A DNA stretch of 64,000 nt from Aselliscus stoliczkanus (lineage: Eukaryota; Chordata; Mammalia; Chiroptera; Hipposideridae), in the NCBI GenBank assembly GCA_033961575.1, contig CM066731.1, forward strand, positions 64,132,001 through 64,196,000, written 5' to 3'. The translations under genes and the position numbers were made by a program. Shown in pieces: positions 34,733-45,010 of this stretch; the first letter of the stretch is position 1; each line of letters starts with the position of its first letter. Under the pieces are notes generated by a model. The model was not told where the DNA came from. It was given only the letters and a program-made list of their open reading frames with translations, and made no database searches.

Positions 34733-35844
34733 TCTGGCTGTCGCTCTGGGATTGCTTTGATGTATTAGATAGATCACCAGGAGAGCCCTGGCTGGATCAC
34801 GCAGGCACACAGCTCACGGGCCAACACTCCCAGGAAAACTCCCAGTCTCAGCCTGTCCCAATCAGCCACTTGCAGATCAGGCCGAGCAGCCCAACAACCA
34901 ATCACCAGCCTGGCAACTCTGCAAGCGGAGTGCGGAGAGCGGGGACCCGAGGCGGCTTGCGCACTCCCGCGTCTCAGTGAACAGCCTCTTGGAGCCGGAT
35001 CACTCCCACTAGGCGTTTTCCTGGCAATGAAGCACCAGCCGTGCAGAGGGTGGGGATCCCAGGTGGCTCGCGCACTCCCGGGTCTCAGTGAGCAGCCTGT
35101 TTTAGCCGGAGGGTACCCGCCCTGCATTTCCCTGGCAACACAGTATAAGCCGGGCAGAGGGTGGGGATCCAAGGCCGCAGGCGCACGCACACACATACTT
35201 CTGCGCCAATTCCACCAGACCAATGAGGTCTCGGACCTGATCCTTCGTGGGAGGGCCCAAGCCCGACAAAATGGCGTCCTCCCTACACCACTCGCGTGCA
35301 GACTCCGCACCACGGGAACAGCAGTTCAAAAACCTCCAGCCTTTGCACCAAAGGTGCTCAGTTCAGTCTGTCCCCGCAGGCTCCCGGCTTACACAGCCAC
35401 TGCCTCCACCAGGAACCAGGTAAGTGCTCACCGGTGAGCAACCCGGGGTGCCGGCCCCACTGATTCTCCAGCCGCTCTTAGCCTCACCGAGCTGAGCAAA
35501 GAGAGTCTTCACTAATTTACTGCCAGCTATCTTAGAACTTCTCTTCCCGGCAAAGGAGCTCTGGGCTGGTAAGCCTGGAGTGCGCCCGGAGGGTCTCTCC
35601 CCCAACCAGACAAGCTTCCCACGGCTGGGGCTTCCCTCACGGGGTTCGCCCTCTCTCATCTCCTCCCGTCCTACCAGACCCAATGCGGCTTCCTCTTTAA
35701 GTTCTTCGTTTAGTGGTTCTGTTCCTCCAGTGTTCCGGGGACCTCCAGGGTTGAATACTGTATAATTTGCTTGTAATTTTGGTGTGATCCTGGGAGGCAG
35801 TTAGCACAGCGTCTGTCTATTGCGCCATTTTACTGGAAGCCTCT
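34733..35844 (-). promoter_or_regulatory. 5' UTR and internal promoter region of HAL1-like copy 1
   Basis: About 1.1 kb, GC- and CpG-rich against an AT-rich window, as expected for an L1 internal polymerase II promoter. The first bases on the element strand include AAAATGGCGCAATAG (plus 35818-35832), a good match to a YY1 site, at about position 12-21 from the element start, much as in human L1. It contains a tandem duplication (34954-35175). This CpG-rich patch is transposon promoter sequence rather than a host-gene CpG island. Confidence 0.75.
34954..35175 (-). repeat. Tandem duplication of about 111 bp in the 5' UTR of copy 1
   Basis: Unit one starts GGCTTGCGCACTCCCGCG (34954) and unit two GGCTCGCGCACTCCCGGG (35065). 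Both continue through TCTCAGTGA(A/G)CAGCCT, a CCCTGGCAA/CCTGGCAA stretch and GCAGAGGGTGGGGATCC. Similarity by eye is around three quarters. Copy 2 has a single unit at about 37999-38125. Confidence 0.75.
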
Positions 35845-35852
35845 ACAGTATT

Positions 35853-37290
35853 ATGTTTTCAAGAATTATTTCAGACTCTGGTATGAAAATAAGTGAGTCT
35901 AGAAATCTTGGCTATTTTTTTAAATCAGTTCCTTAAATTATATACAGTTTTAAAAGGTACCTGACAAAGGTCTTCTTGTTTGTTTGAATGCTGTTTTCTG
36001 GTATCCAACTTGATTTGTGATTTTTGTTCAGTTTATTTTTGCCAGAAATTCAGTAGTTTAATAACTTAATCATTGCTCTCACTTCATATTTATTTCATCC
36101 TTCTTCCCTGAGATATGCAAATATATATCTCTTTGCTAATATCTTTTCTACATTCTGTAGTCTGAAACTGATGCAAAGAAGTCATTAAAATGGATAGCAA
36201 TACCCACTATTTCAGAGAATAAATTACACTTTCCATTTCGTGGAGGTCCCATTATTTCCAGCCCTGACCCCGTCTTACTTCTCTACTTGAAAGAATCCTG
36301 ATTTATCTCCAACTCTTGTGTAACCTTCCTTTCATTTTCCTACCCTTAATTTCTTATCATATTTTTTACACTTTTAACTTCATTCAGTGATCTCAGTACT
36401 TCTTTCTCCCCCATGTTTTATCATGTACATTTTCTTCTTTCTTGGCTTTGATTAGTTTTTGGAGGCTTCTCTTTCTCCACTTTGACTTTTTATTCTAAAA
36501 CCATATTTATTTCTAGATGATATGGATAGCCCTTGAACATACTTTAATTTTGCCTTGTGGCATATTTCATTTACTATTTCTCAAAGTCCTTTAACTCTCC
36601 ACCTTTACTTTTTCATTTGGTTAGCGTGTATGTCTCTATGCAAAATTTACTTTTCTATCTGTCTATCAAAAAATCATGCTTTTGCCTTTTCTATATTCCT
36701 TTGGCTGCTCTGTTGGCCTAACCCAAAATTTATTACTCTGATTTCACTGTCATACATATTTTTTTATCTGTAATAATATCTCCTGTTAGTTAAACTACCT
36801 TTGGAATTACAAAGAAACCACATTTTCTTGGCCTTTGAAAAATGGAAGACAGTACTGTAAGTTGAAAAGTGTAAGTGCAAGAAATACTGTGTTGATGGAA
36901 TCTTTGTTGAAACTTTCAGCTTTGAACGTCATACACAGAAAGCCATTAAATGCTGGGATAATAGAACCTGATGCATTGTATCCCTTTTGTTTGGCTAACT
37001 CTGTAGTTTAGCAGTCCCCATAGCATATAGGATTGGAGGGGGTCTTGAGAGGCCATTTAATCAATTGCTCTATGGCCTGAACATTCTAAGGTCTCATATG
37101 CTCTACAAGACACCATTTTGCTTTAGTTCTTACCAGTTGTGATGGTATTTGGAATTCTTGGTAAATATTTGGGAAGGTCACAAATGTCATAGGAAAGAAA
37201 GAACTTGTATAGACAGAAAATTATAGAAATGCCATCTACTGAAAATTTTGACCAATAGGTTGTTAGAACAATCAAAGCATTTAGCAATTG
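35853..37290. other. Unique spacer between the two HAL1-like elements
   Basis: About 1.4 kb of AT-rich DNA, with pyrimidine-rich patches at 36220-36770. No gene or named repeat was recognised. The open frame at 36555-36773 is hydrophobic and AT-driven. Confidence 0.5.
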
Positions 37291-37300
37291 AAAAGTATAG

Positions 37301-38330
37301 GGGACTTCCGGTAAAATGGTGCAATAGACAGACACTGTGCTAACTGCCTCCCAGGATCACACCAAAATTACAAGCAAATTATACAGCATTCAACCCTGGA
37401 GGTCCCCGGAACACTGGAGGAACAGAACCACTAAACAAAGAACTTTAAGAGGAAGCCGTGTCGGGTCTGGTAGGACGGGCACAGACAAGAGAGGGCGAGC
37501 ACCGTGAGGGATGCTCCTGTTGTGTGGGGAGGCTCCTCCGGTTGGGGGAGAGACCCTCCGGCTGCACACCAAGCTCACCAGCCCAGAGTTCCTTTGCCGG
37601 AAAAAGGAGTTCCAAGATAGCCGGCAGTAAATTAGTGAGGACTCTCTTTGCTCAGCTTGGTGAGGCTGAGAGTGGCTAGAGAATCAGTGGGGCCGGCGCC
37701 CGGGCTTGCTCACCAGTGAGCACTTACCTGGTTCCTGGTGGAGGGAGTAGCTGTGTGAGCCGGGCCCGGGAGCCTGCAGGGACGGACTGAACTGAGCACC
37801 ATTTGTGCAAAGGCTGGAGGTTTTTGGACTGTTGTTCCCATGGTGTGGAACCTGCATGCGAGTAGTTTAGGGAGGGTGCCATTTTGTCGGGGTTGGGCCC
37901 GCCCATGGAGGATCCAGGACCTCATTGAGGTTCAGGACCTCATTGGTCGGGTGGAATTGGCGCAGAAGTGTGTGTGTGCGTGAGTGCGCGCATATGGCCT
38001 TGGATCCCCACCCTCCACCTGACTTACACTGTGTTGCCAGGGAAACGCTGGGCAGATGACCTCCTGCTCCAACAGGCTGCTCACTGAGACGCAGGAGTGT
38101 GCAAGCTGCCTCAGGTTCCCCCTCTCCGCACTGCGCTTGCAGAGTTGCCAGGCTGGTGATTGGTTGTCGGGCTTCTCGGCCTGATCTGCGAGTGGCTGAT
38201 TGGGACAGGCTGAGATTGGGAGTTTTCCTGGGAGTGTTTTTGCCCGTGAGCTGTGTGCCTGCGTGATCCAGCCAGGGCTCTCCTGGTGATCTATCTAATA
38301 CATCAAAGCAATCCCAGAGCGACAGCCAGA
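37301..38330 (+). promoter_or_regulatory. 5' UTR and internal promoter region of HAL1-like copy 2
   Basis: GC- and CpG-rich relative to the window. The YY1-like site of copy 1 is changed here to AAAATGGTGC (near 37314), a CpG-loss change, while an ETS-type CTTCCGG at 37305-37311 is kept. It carries a single copy of the 111-bp unit duplicated in copy 1. Confidence 0.75.
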
Positions 38331-39203
38331 ATGGGGAAACAAAGAAACATGTCACAAGTAAAAGATCAGAAGAAACTTCTAGAAATGGAACTAAATGAAA
38401 CAGAGGGAGCCAACCTTTCAGAGACAGAGTTTAGAACACTGATGATAAGAATGTTTAAGGAACTTAGCGAGGACATAAAGAAGGATAGGGAAACCATAAA
38501 AAACAACCTGCTAGAACTAAAGAACACAATAACTGAAATGAAGAACACACTCGAAAGAATCACCAGTAGAGTAGATGAAGCAGAGGAGCAGATCAGCGAT
38601 TTGGAAGATAAAATAGCAGAACTCACCCAGCTGGCACAGCAAAAAGACCAAAGAATAAAAAACAATGAAAATAGTTTAAGAGCCCTATGGGATAAGGTGA
38701 AGCACAACCACCTCCGACTCATAAGAATACCAGAAGGAGAAGAGAAGAAGCAAAGGGTCAAAAATGTATTTGAAAAAATAATGACTGAAAACTTCCCTAC
38801 CCTGGTGAAGGAAATCAACATACATGCCCAGGAAGTGCAGAGGGTTCCAAACAAGCTGAACCCAAACAGGTCCACACCAAGACACATCATAATGAAAATG
38901 GCAAAGGTTAAAGACAGAGACAGAATCCTAGAGGCTGCAAGAGAAAGACAGCAGTTTAAATACAAAGGAACTCGTGTTAGACTAACAGCTGACTTGTCTA
39001 CAGAAACTCTGCAGGCCAGAAGGGAGTCGCAGGAGATGTTCAACGTGACACAAAATAACGGCCTACAACCAAGATTGCTCTACCCAGCACGGCTATCACT
39101 TAAAATTGAAGGAGAAATAAAGAGCTTCTCAGAAAAGAACAAGCTCAAGGAATTCATTACCACTAAGCCAGCATTGCTAGAAATGTTAAAAGGACTTTTT
39201 TAA
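38331..39203 (+). CDS. L1-type ORF1p (HAL1-like copy 2)
   Basis: A 290-residue protein, open from MGKQRN to the same PALLEMLKGLF end, collinear with copy 1. Domains are the same: coiled coil (about 30-125), RRM (HLRLIRIPEG to RSTPRHIIMKMAK) and C-terminal domain (RLTADLSTETLQARRES, PRLLYPARLS). By hand count it differs from copy 1 at about 18 of 290 positions. Several differences fall on residues conserved in L1 ORF1p generally: Gly to Arg in RLIGIPE and Trp to Ser in RREW. So copy 2 may be less functional despite its open frame. Three Pro-to-Leu differences cluster at residues 16, 17 and 21. In copy 2 an ORF2 start codon follows 47 bases downstream. Confidence 0.9.
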   Translation: MGKQRNMSQVKDQKKLLEMELNETEGANLSETEFRTLMIRMFKELSEDIKKDRETIKNNLLELKNTITEMKNTLERITSRVDEAEEQISDLEDKIAELTQLAQQKDQRIKNNENSLRALWDKVKHNHLRLIRIPEGEEKKQRVKNVFEKIMTENFPTLVKEINIHAQEVQRVPNKLNPNRSTPRHIIMKMAKVKDRDRILEAARERQQFKYKGTRVRLTADLSTETLQARRESQEMFNVTQNNGLQPRLLYPARLSLKIEGEIKSFSEKNKLKEFITTKPALLEMLKGLF

Positions 39204-39250
39204 ACAAAAGAAAGGGGTAAACAAGCTAACCCAGGGATTCAAATAACAAA

Positions 39251-39826
39251 ATGGCAATACATATGCACCTATCAATAATCATTTTAACTGTGTATGGGCT
39301 AAATGCTCCAATCAAAAGACAGAGAGTGGCTGAGTGGATAAGAAAATGGGACACATGTATATGCTGTTTACAGATGGAATAAGATATTTCATGCAAATGG
39401 AAATGAGAAAAAAAAAAGCTGGAGTATCATACTTATTTTGGACAAAATAGACTTTAAAATGACTACAATAAAAGACAAAGAAGGGCACTATAACTCTAAA
39501 AAAATCTATGCACCCAACATAGGAACTCCTAATTATATATAACAGATTTTGACAGACATAAAGACAGAGATCAACAGTAACACTATCATAGTAGGGGACT
39601 TCAACACCATTGTCACCAATGGACAGACCCTTTAGACAGAAAGTCAACACAGAAAGAGGGGCCTTATATGATACTTTAGACCAGCTGGACTTCGTTGATA
39701 TTTTTAGAGCATTTCACCCTGAAAAAACAGAATATACATTCTTCTCAAGTACACATGGGACATTTTCCAAGATAGACCATGTTAGGCCACAAAACAAGTT
39801 TCAGTAAATTTAAGAAGATTGAAGTC
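39251..39826 (+). pseudogene. ORF2 endonuclease remnant, reverse transcriptase missing
   Basis: It starts ATGGCAATACATATG and reads, across several frames, the order of the L1 apurinic-like endonuclease: LTVYGLNAPIKRQRVAEWIR, then GDFN-equivalent region (broken), RPFRQKVNTERGALYDTLDQ, FHPEKTEYTFFSSTHGTFSK and IDH. The longest open piece is 39610-39807. Frameshifts and stops (for example after the LQME stretch near 39378) abolish the protein. It stops near EVISS and passes into the 3' UTR, so the rest of ORF2 (reverse transcriptase, Cys-rich end) is absent. Confidence 0.85.
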
Positions 39827-40561
39827 ATATCAAGCAGATATAAAGGAAAAACTGATGGTTGCTGGCTGGGAGAGAGTAGGGAAGAGGGAGAGGGGGAAGA
39901 TTTTGGACAGTGTAGGTGGGACTACAATGTTGCACAGGGTTATGGGGGCAGTTCTGGGAATGTAATTGATAATGTTGTGAAGAGACTATTATGTTGTGTG
40001 AAATAAGTCAGTCGGAGAAGGACAGGTACCATGTGATCTCACTTGTTTGTGGAGTCTGAAAGTTGAGTGAACGATCAAAGTAAACAGACTCATAGATGTA
40101 GAGGAAAAACTGAGGGTTGTTAGTTGGGAGAGGGATGGGGATGAAGGGAAGGGTTAGGGATTAGACAGCATAAATAGACAACTACAATATTGCCACAGGG
40201 ATATGAAACACAGTTCGGGGAATATAATAATGTTGCAAAAATTTTGTGGCGTGTCAGATAGTCACATGTCTTGTTGGAGAGACCACTTCATGGATGGAGT
40301 AGAGGCTTGATCACTGCACTGTACACCTGAAGCTGATGTTGTATAGTATTGTATGCCAACTGTAACTGAATATGTGGATCGTCACGGGATGTGGAGTATA
40401 CTGTGGAAGGGAGTCAGGGGAGTTGTGATGGATATGTATGATATGGGGGGGAGTGGGGTGGCGAACTGGGGGAGGTGGTTTGTCACTTTGGGGGGTAAAG
40501 AGTATAACTATTGCATTGTGTTGTACACCTGAAACTAATAAAAAAAATTAAAAAACAAACA
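39827..40561 (+). other. 3' UTR and tail of HAL1-like copy 2
   Basis: Two diverged tandem units begin GAAAAACTGATGGTTGCTGG (39846) and GAAAAACTGAGGGTTGTTAG (40104), period about 258 bases. TGTACACCTGAA occurs at about 40321 and again just before the tail (about 40525). A G-rich stretch lies at 40444-40495. It ends ACTAATAAAAAAAATTAAAA. Confidence 0.8.
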
Positions 40562-40571
40562 AAAAGTATAG

Positions 40572-42305
40572 GTCTCTGTCTTACTGCAAAATTTTTGGTA
40601 TAAGCCCAGACAATGGATGTAGTGCTTTGGCCTAATGTTTTATAAAGATGAATATCCTCAGAGCTAGCAATAATATGGGCTTTTATGTCCTGTGGGCAGC
40701 AATGAGTCAAACGTACTGAGAATAGTAAGCCTACGTACTTTCTATACCATACTGCCATTCATTTCAGAACTAATGATGTATTTTTTCCATCAGATTAATA
40801 TTGTGAGATGAAACAGAAATGATATCAGAGTTTCTTGCAAGAATGTAAATACTGGATCATTACAGTTCCAACTGAATGATAATAATTTTGAAATGAGTCA
40901 CTTTGATACCAACAATACTTCTGACTCAGTCTGATTCATATTATTTAAATGCCATGGGTTTCCGAGACCAACTTTTCAATTGATTTTTAAAGAGGTAGAG
41001 TAGGGGCGGATTGAATAGCATCTAATTGTTTTTATGGATGAAATAGCTGCCCAATTCAGAACTCTATCTGTTAGTAATTCCAATTTTAGGGAGCTCTTGT
41101 CAGTTTTTAGTGATGCTTTAAGGCTACTGATCCACTGACAAACTAACAAAAAATAAATTACAACTAAACAAAATAACAATGATCTTTGCTTTCAACCAAA
41201 ATTTCAAAATAAGCCTCATATTATTCACTTTACATACTTAGATAATTTAAACTCTATAGATTTTCTTAAAGTCATCATCACTTCAAGAGTTGTTAAGAAT
41301 TTCAGGTGTGGTATGAAAATGACTTGGAATGAATGAACCCTCCACAGTGCAGATGTTGTACAGACATCTGTGTTTGATGTGTTCACTTAGTGGCAATCAA
41401 ATTGTTGAAATTCAAGGGAATACCAATAACTATCCAGCAGTTGAGAAGATGAAGAAATATCAATTAGCAAAAAACTTTAGAACACATTAAATCCTCATGT
41501 TGGAAGCTATTTAAACCATTTCAATGTAGAAACAAATGTTAGGCATTCAATATATACTTGATATCCACATTAGCATTCTTTTAGTTTTATGAAAGCTTCT
41601 AGGCCTTGAAGGCATTACTTTAACATGAACATGTTTGTAATCAAATATTTCATTCATCACAGGTAAATTTTGAATTAAAAAATAACCCAACAAGAAAAAA
41701 AAATAGGTGTAAAAGGCCATATTTGAATAGTATCTATGTTCCACTAAAAGAAAAAAAAAAACACAAAAACCCCAAAAAACTCCCAATAAACCTCCCAAAA
41801 AGTTTTCTAGCATTACACTTAGAAAAGAGAGAAATGAAGTTTAACACCTAAGATAACTGATGTCTGGCACGGTAACTAGCATATGCCAATTGTGGATGCC
41901 AAACTTTGTGTTCATGAGCATACTGATTTGGGATCATCCAAAATAATTTCATTAGCATTTCATTACCAATAGTTTAGATCAGGTCCTATCACTTAGTCAT
42001 TACATAACCGTGGGACTGGCACTTAAATTCTCTGATGTGTTGTTTGTCTGTATGGTCAGAAAATGATATTTACCTTGATGAATTGTCATGTTAATCAGTG
42101 GGAATGATGCTTATATATAAATTATGTAGCATAGTAGCTGGCACATGTTAGATGGACAATCAATTATAGCTCTTCACCACATTCATTCCTTAATCATTGT
42201 AACTGCTTCCTTGGTAGGCAATGTTTTCTAGTCTTCTCAATAGCGTTCTACATGAAATTTTCAAAGGAATAGTCTCTAAATAACATGCCCATTGAACCAT
42301 GTCCC
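40572..42305. other. AT-rich unique DNA, no gene seen
   Basis: The open frame at 41547-41813 (minus) is hydrophobic, spans an A-run and has no recognisable domain. No named repeat was seen. Confidence 0.5.
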
Positions 42306-42309
42306 TGGT

Positions 42310-42560
42310 CCAAATTGTCTTCCCATTAAATGAAATTCAAACATCTTAGCCTGGTCCTCATAGCTCCTTAGGTTTTTGTGATACCCTGATTTTAAAGCCC
42401 AATGTTTCCACACGTTCCATGGGCAGCAGCCCAATTGCACTGCTTATGATTCCAGAATATACTTTATACCTTCTCACCTGGGTGTCTTTGTTGACATGGC
42501 CCACTCTGGTGTGCTGTGTAGCATCCTGGGGTCAGTTCTGCCATTTCCCTTTTTCTTCTC
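42310..42560 (+). mobile_element. L2 LINE relic
   Basis: Sense L2-like order: AATGAAATTCAAACATCTTA, GCCTGGTCCTCATAGCTCCT, then CACACGTTCCATGGGCAGCA and TATACCTTCTCACCTGGGTG. Diverged. Confidence 0.7.
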
Positions 42561-44505
42561 ACATCTATTTCCCATCCTTCTCCTCTCCTGCACTGCATCA
42601 CAGTGCAGGAGATTCCCTGAGCAGCTCGTTTCTGAGTAAAATTAGCCAAAAAGAGGCAAGGAAAGGAAACTGGAAGGTGAAAGAAAGGGAAAAGTGAGTA
42701 TTTCTCCTTTTTATTTATTTTTTCTTTCTGTCCCTCAAGCAGAGTCTATAGCAATACCTGCGTTTCCTTCCTGGTCCCTAGTTCACCCAGTTAACCCCTT
42801 CCTTTGTGGCCTGAGATTCTGCACTGGTTAAACTATCTATTTCAATTTCTTTTGAACCTTAAGTAAAGTTAGCTTTCAGAGAGAGGTATTCTCAGAAATA
42901 GCTGTTGTGAATTGTTGCTTTGAACATTTCTATCACCTGTATACCCATTTTTCTGAATTAAGTTCCCTTAGGCTGAAAAATTTAGAGCAGTGTCTATTTC
43001 CTTAGTGGACCATAACTGCTACAGAGTACAGATTTCAATACTGACTTCTCTGAGTCTCAGTTTCTTCACCAATAATCAAATGTGTTTTGTGGGAATTAAA
43101 AAAAGAGCATGTATGAAAACACATATATTGGAGATGCCAAAAAAATGTATACAAATGGACACTTAGGTCAACGTTGTTCAAGCAGTAGTTTGCCATAATC
43201 CAAAGTGTTTTGACACTAATGGTAAACACTTTGAGCACATCTTGTAATTGCAGAAGTCAAATGTGACTTGTATTCATCTTTTGTTATCGGTATATATTGA
43301 GTATTACAATTTTCATAGTTTTCCTTTCTTAAAATGTGTATACTTTGTTTTTGGCACCCTCTGTATATTATCTGGCATACATCAATTAATTAGTACTTGG
43401 GTTTTCACCTCTTATTTTCTGTGTTATGAATCCTTTGAACACATATGGACTGAAATTGATTAATTAGTTGAAAGTAAGGGAATGAAGAAAAGTCTTTGAC
43501 AATGTTTATCTTTTAGAGGCCTCTCATTATTTATATCATTTATGCTTTGGAATTGTGTCTTATTATTAATTAGAATCTTAAGGTGTTTTAGTTAAAACAT
43601 ATATTAGGTAGATTTAATGGATTATTAAAGAACCATTGTATAACAAATATCATTTTCTGGATACATGTAGAAGGTTCTATATTAAGAAAATATTATGTGG
43701 GTCAGGGAAGGTGCTCCAGGTGAATATGGACGAAGTGAGGACAAAGCAATTCCTTAAGTCCTGAGGGAGACCAGTAACAAGCCGGGGAAGGGATCTGTTT
43801 GGTAAACATTAAAGTCAAGGGATTAGACTAAGGAATTAGGAGGAACTCAGCAATGACTGAGGATTTTCTCTTTTGCCCTCAGTCTGAACAGGGAACTGAA
43901 ACAATATGGGAGTTTCCTGCCTATGGAGGCCACCAAGTTGCGGGGTAGAGACGTGCTATATTCTATGACAGCTCATGAGGGTGGGGACCTTCTATTTTGA
44001 GTCTTGAGATTATTCTGGGGGACACCTTTTTGGGCCTCAGACTATTTTTCTATTACTTCTCCCAGAGCTACTCCTAATGTGGTCTAGTGTTGCATACAGT
44101 CACATATTTGCATTTGTCATGGGGAAGAGCCCACCTTTTGTCTTCTGTATTTCAGGTGTAACAAACCTGTGACTGAGGAGTCCTGTGTTAAAAAAAAAAA
44201 AATGACCCTAGTTACTTTTCTGCCCTCTGAATTAGCTCATACGTATAGGATTCACCGTTAACGTTATTAGTTTTTCAGTGAGTGCTCGCTTTTGTTTCAC
44301 TTCTAATATTAAATAAAAACCTATACCTTTGGTAAACCCAAATACATAGATTTGTTCCATAATGTGTTGCTGTAGGCATTTCTTGACTGGAAAGAAAACT
44401 AGGAAATTATTAACAAGAAATTGATTTGATTTGATTTTTTCTTCATTTTATCTTGCTAAGAAAATAAAAGATGGAAGCATTGCCTTGTATCAGTTTTGTA
44501 CTGAG
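42561..44505. other. Unique DNA with a short MIR-like fragment at 43040-43100
   Basis: CTGAGTCTCAGTTTCTTCACC followed by a GGGAATTAAA stretch is a sense MIR core fragment at about 43040-43100. Otherwise no gene or named repeat was seen. An A-run lies at 44189-44201. Confidence 0.5.
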
Positions 44506-44509
44506 ACTT

Positions 44510-45010
44510 ATTTTCCCCCCCACCTGAGAGCTACAATGCATATTTAACAACATGCAAATAATCAAGAAGCTCGCTAGGCAGAGACAGACCAGTCCACAGA
44601 GGACAGCCCCTGCCAAAACGCCCTCTCAGCCATGATACTCCTAACTTTGTTCTGAGGAACCACAAAGAAAGAAAACTGTGTGAGGCAGAGGGGGAGCCAA
44701 ACGCGATCCTATCATACTAAGCGTCACCATTGTAAAGTCAAGATGAATAAGAAGAAATGAAAAGCTATTCATCGAAGCTGCCTCCGCATGGGACAAATGA
44801 TTCTTCCGCTTGAGGTAGATTTAGCTGTCCCCAAACAGCAATCTCACTCCAGCACAGGAAATGAAAATAAAAGCAAAGCAAGCAGCCAGTCAGAGACAGC
44901 CGCCGCCTTCTGGTGGCAGCCACATGAGAACTAACAGAATGTGTGGCGCTGTAAGATCCACGCAATTATAAAAACATCTGAATGGGAATACTCGAAAATG
45001 ATCTTTACCT
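44510..45010. promoter_or_regulatory. Candidate regulatory element with CTCF-like motif
   Basis: A repeat-free, GC-richer stretch with several CpGs. CGCCTTCTGGTGGCAGC at 44904-44920 resembles the reverse of the CTCF core. ATGCAAAT-type and homeodomain-type motifs lie upstream (CATGCAAATAATC at about 44552). It may be a conserved enhancer or insulator; this is inference from motif and composition. Confidence 0.3.

Larger units (their letters stand above)
33046..35844 (-). mobile_element. HAL1-like (half-L1) retrotransposon, copy 1
   Basis: A complete element with its 5' end at the high coordinate: GC-rich 5' UTR (34733-35844), intact ORF1 (33860-34732), then directly a 3' UTR and an A-rich tail including (TTTA)n in plus orientation. 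The target duplication core ACAGTATT lies at 33038-33045 and 35845-35852. There is no reverse transcriptase and almost no ORF2: after ORF1 the sequence passes within about 50 bases to TTTAAGAAGATTGAAGTCAT, a short piece of endonuclease coding, and then into the 3' UTR. The same endonuclease-to-3' UTR join occurs in copy 2. Mobilisation would have relied on L1 reverse transcriptase supplied in trans. Confidence 0.85.
37301..40561 (+). mobile_element. HAL1-like (half-L1) retrotransposon, copy 2
   Basis: A complete element starting GGGACTTCCGGTAAAATGG. It has a 1,030-bp 5' UTR, intact ORF1 (38331-39203), a frameshifted ORF2 endonuclease remnant (39251-39826), a 3' UTR and an A-rich tail. The target duplication AAAAGTATAG is perfect at 37291-37300 and 40562-40571. 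There is no reverse transcriptase domain. The endonuclease remnant joins the 3' UTR at AAGTCATATCAAGCAGATAT, the same join as copy 1. The element lies in the opposite orientation to copy 1, with 5' ends facing across 1.4 kb. Confidence 0.88.

Noticed and set aside
34733..35844. CpG island of a host gene promoter
   Set aside because: The CpG-rich DNA is the 5' UTR of the HAL1-like element, repeated in copy 2 at 37301-38330.
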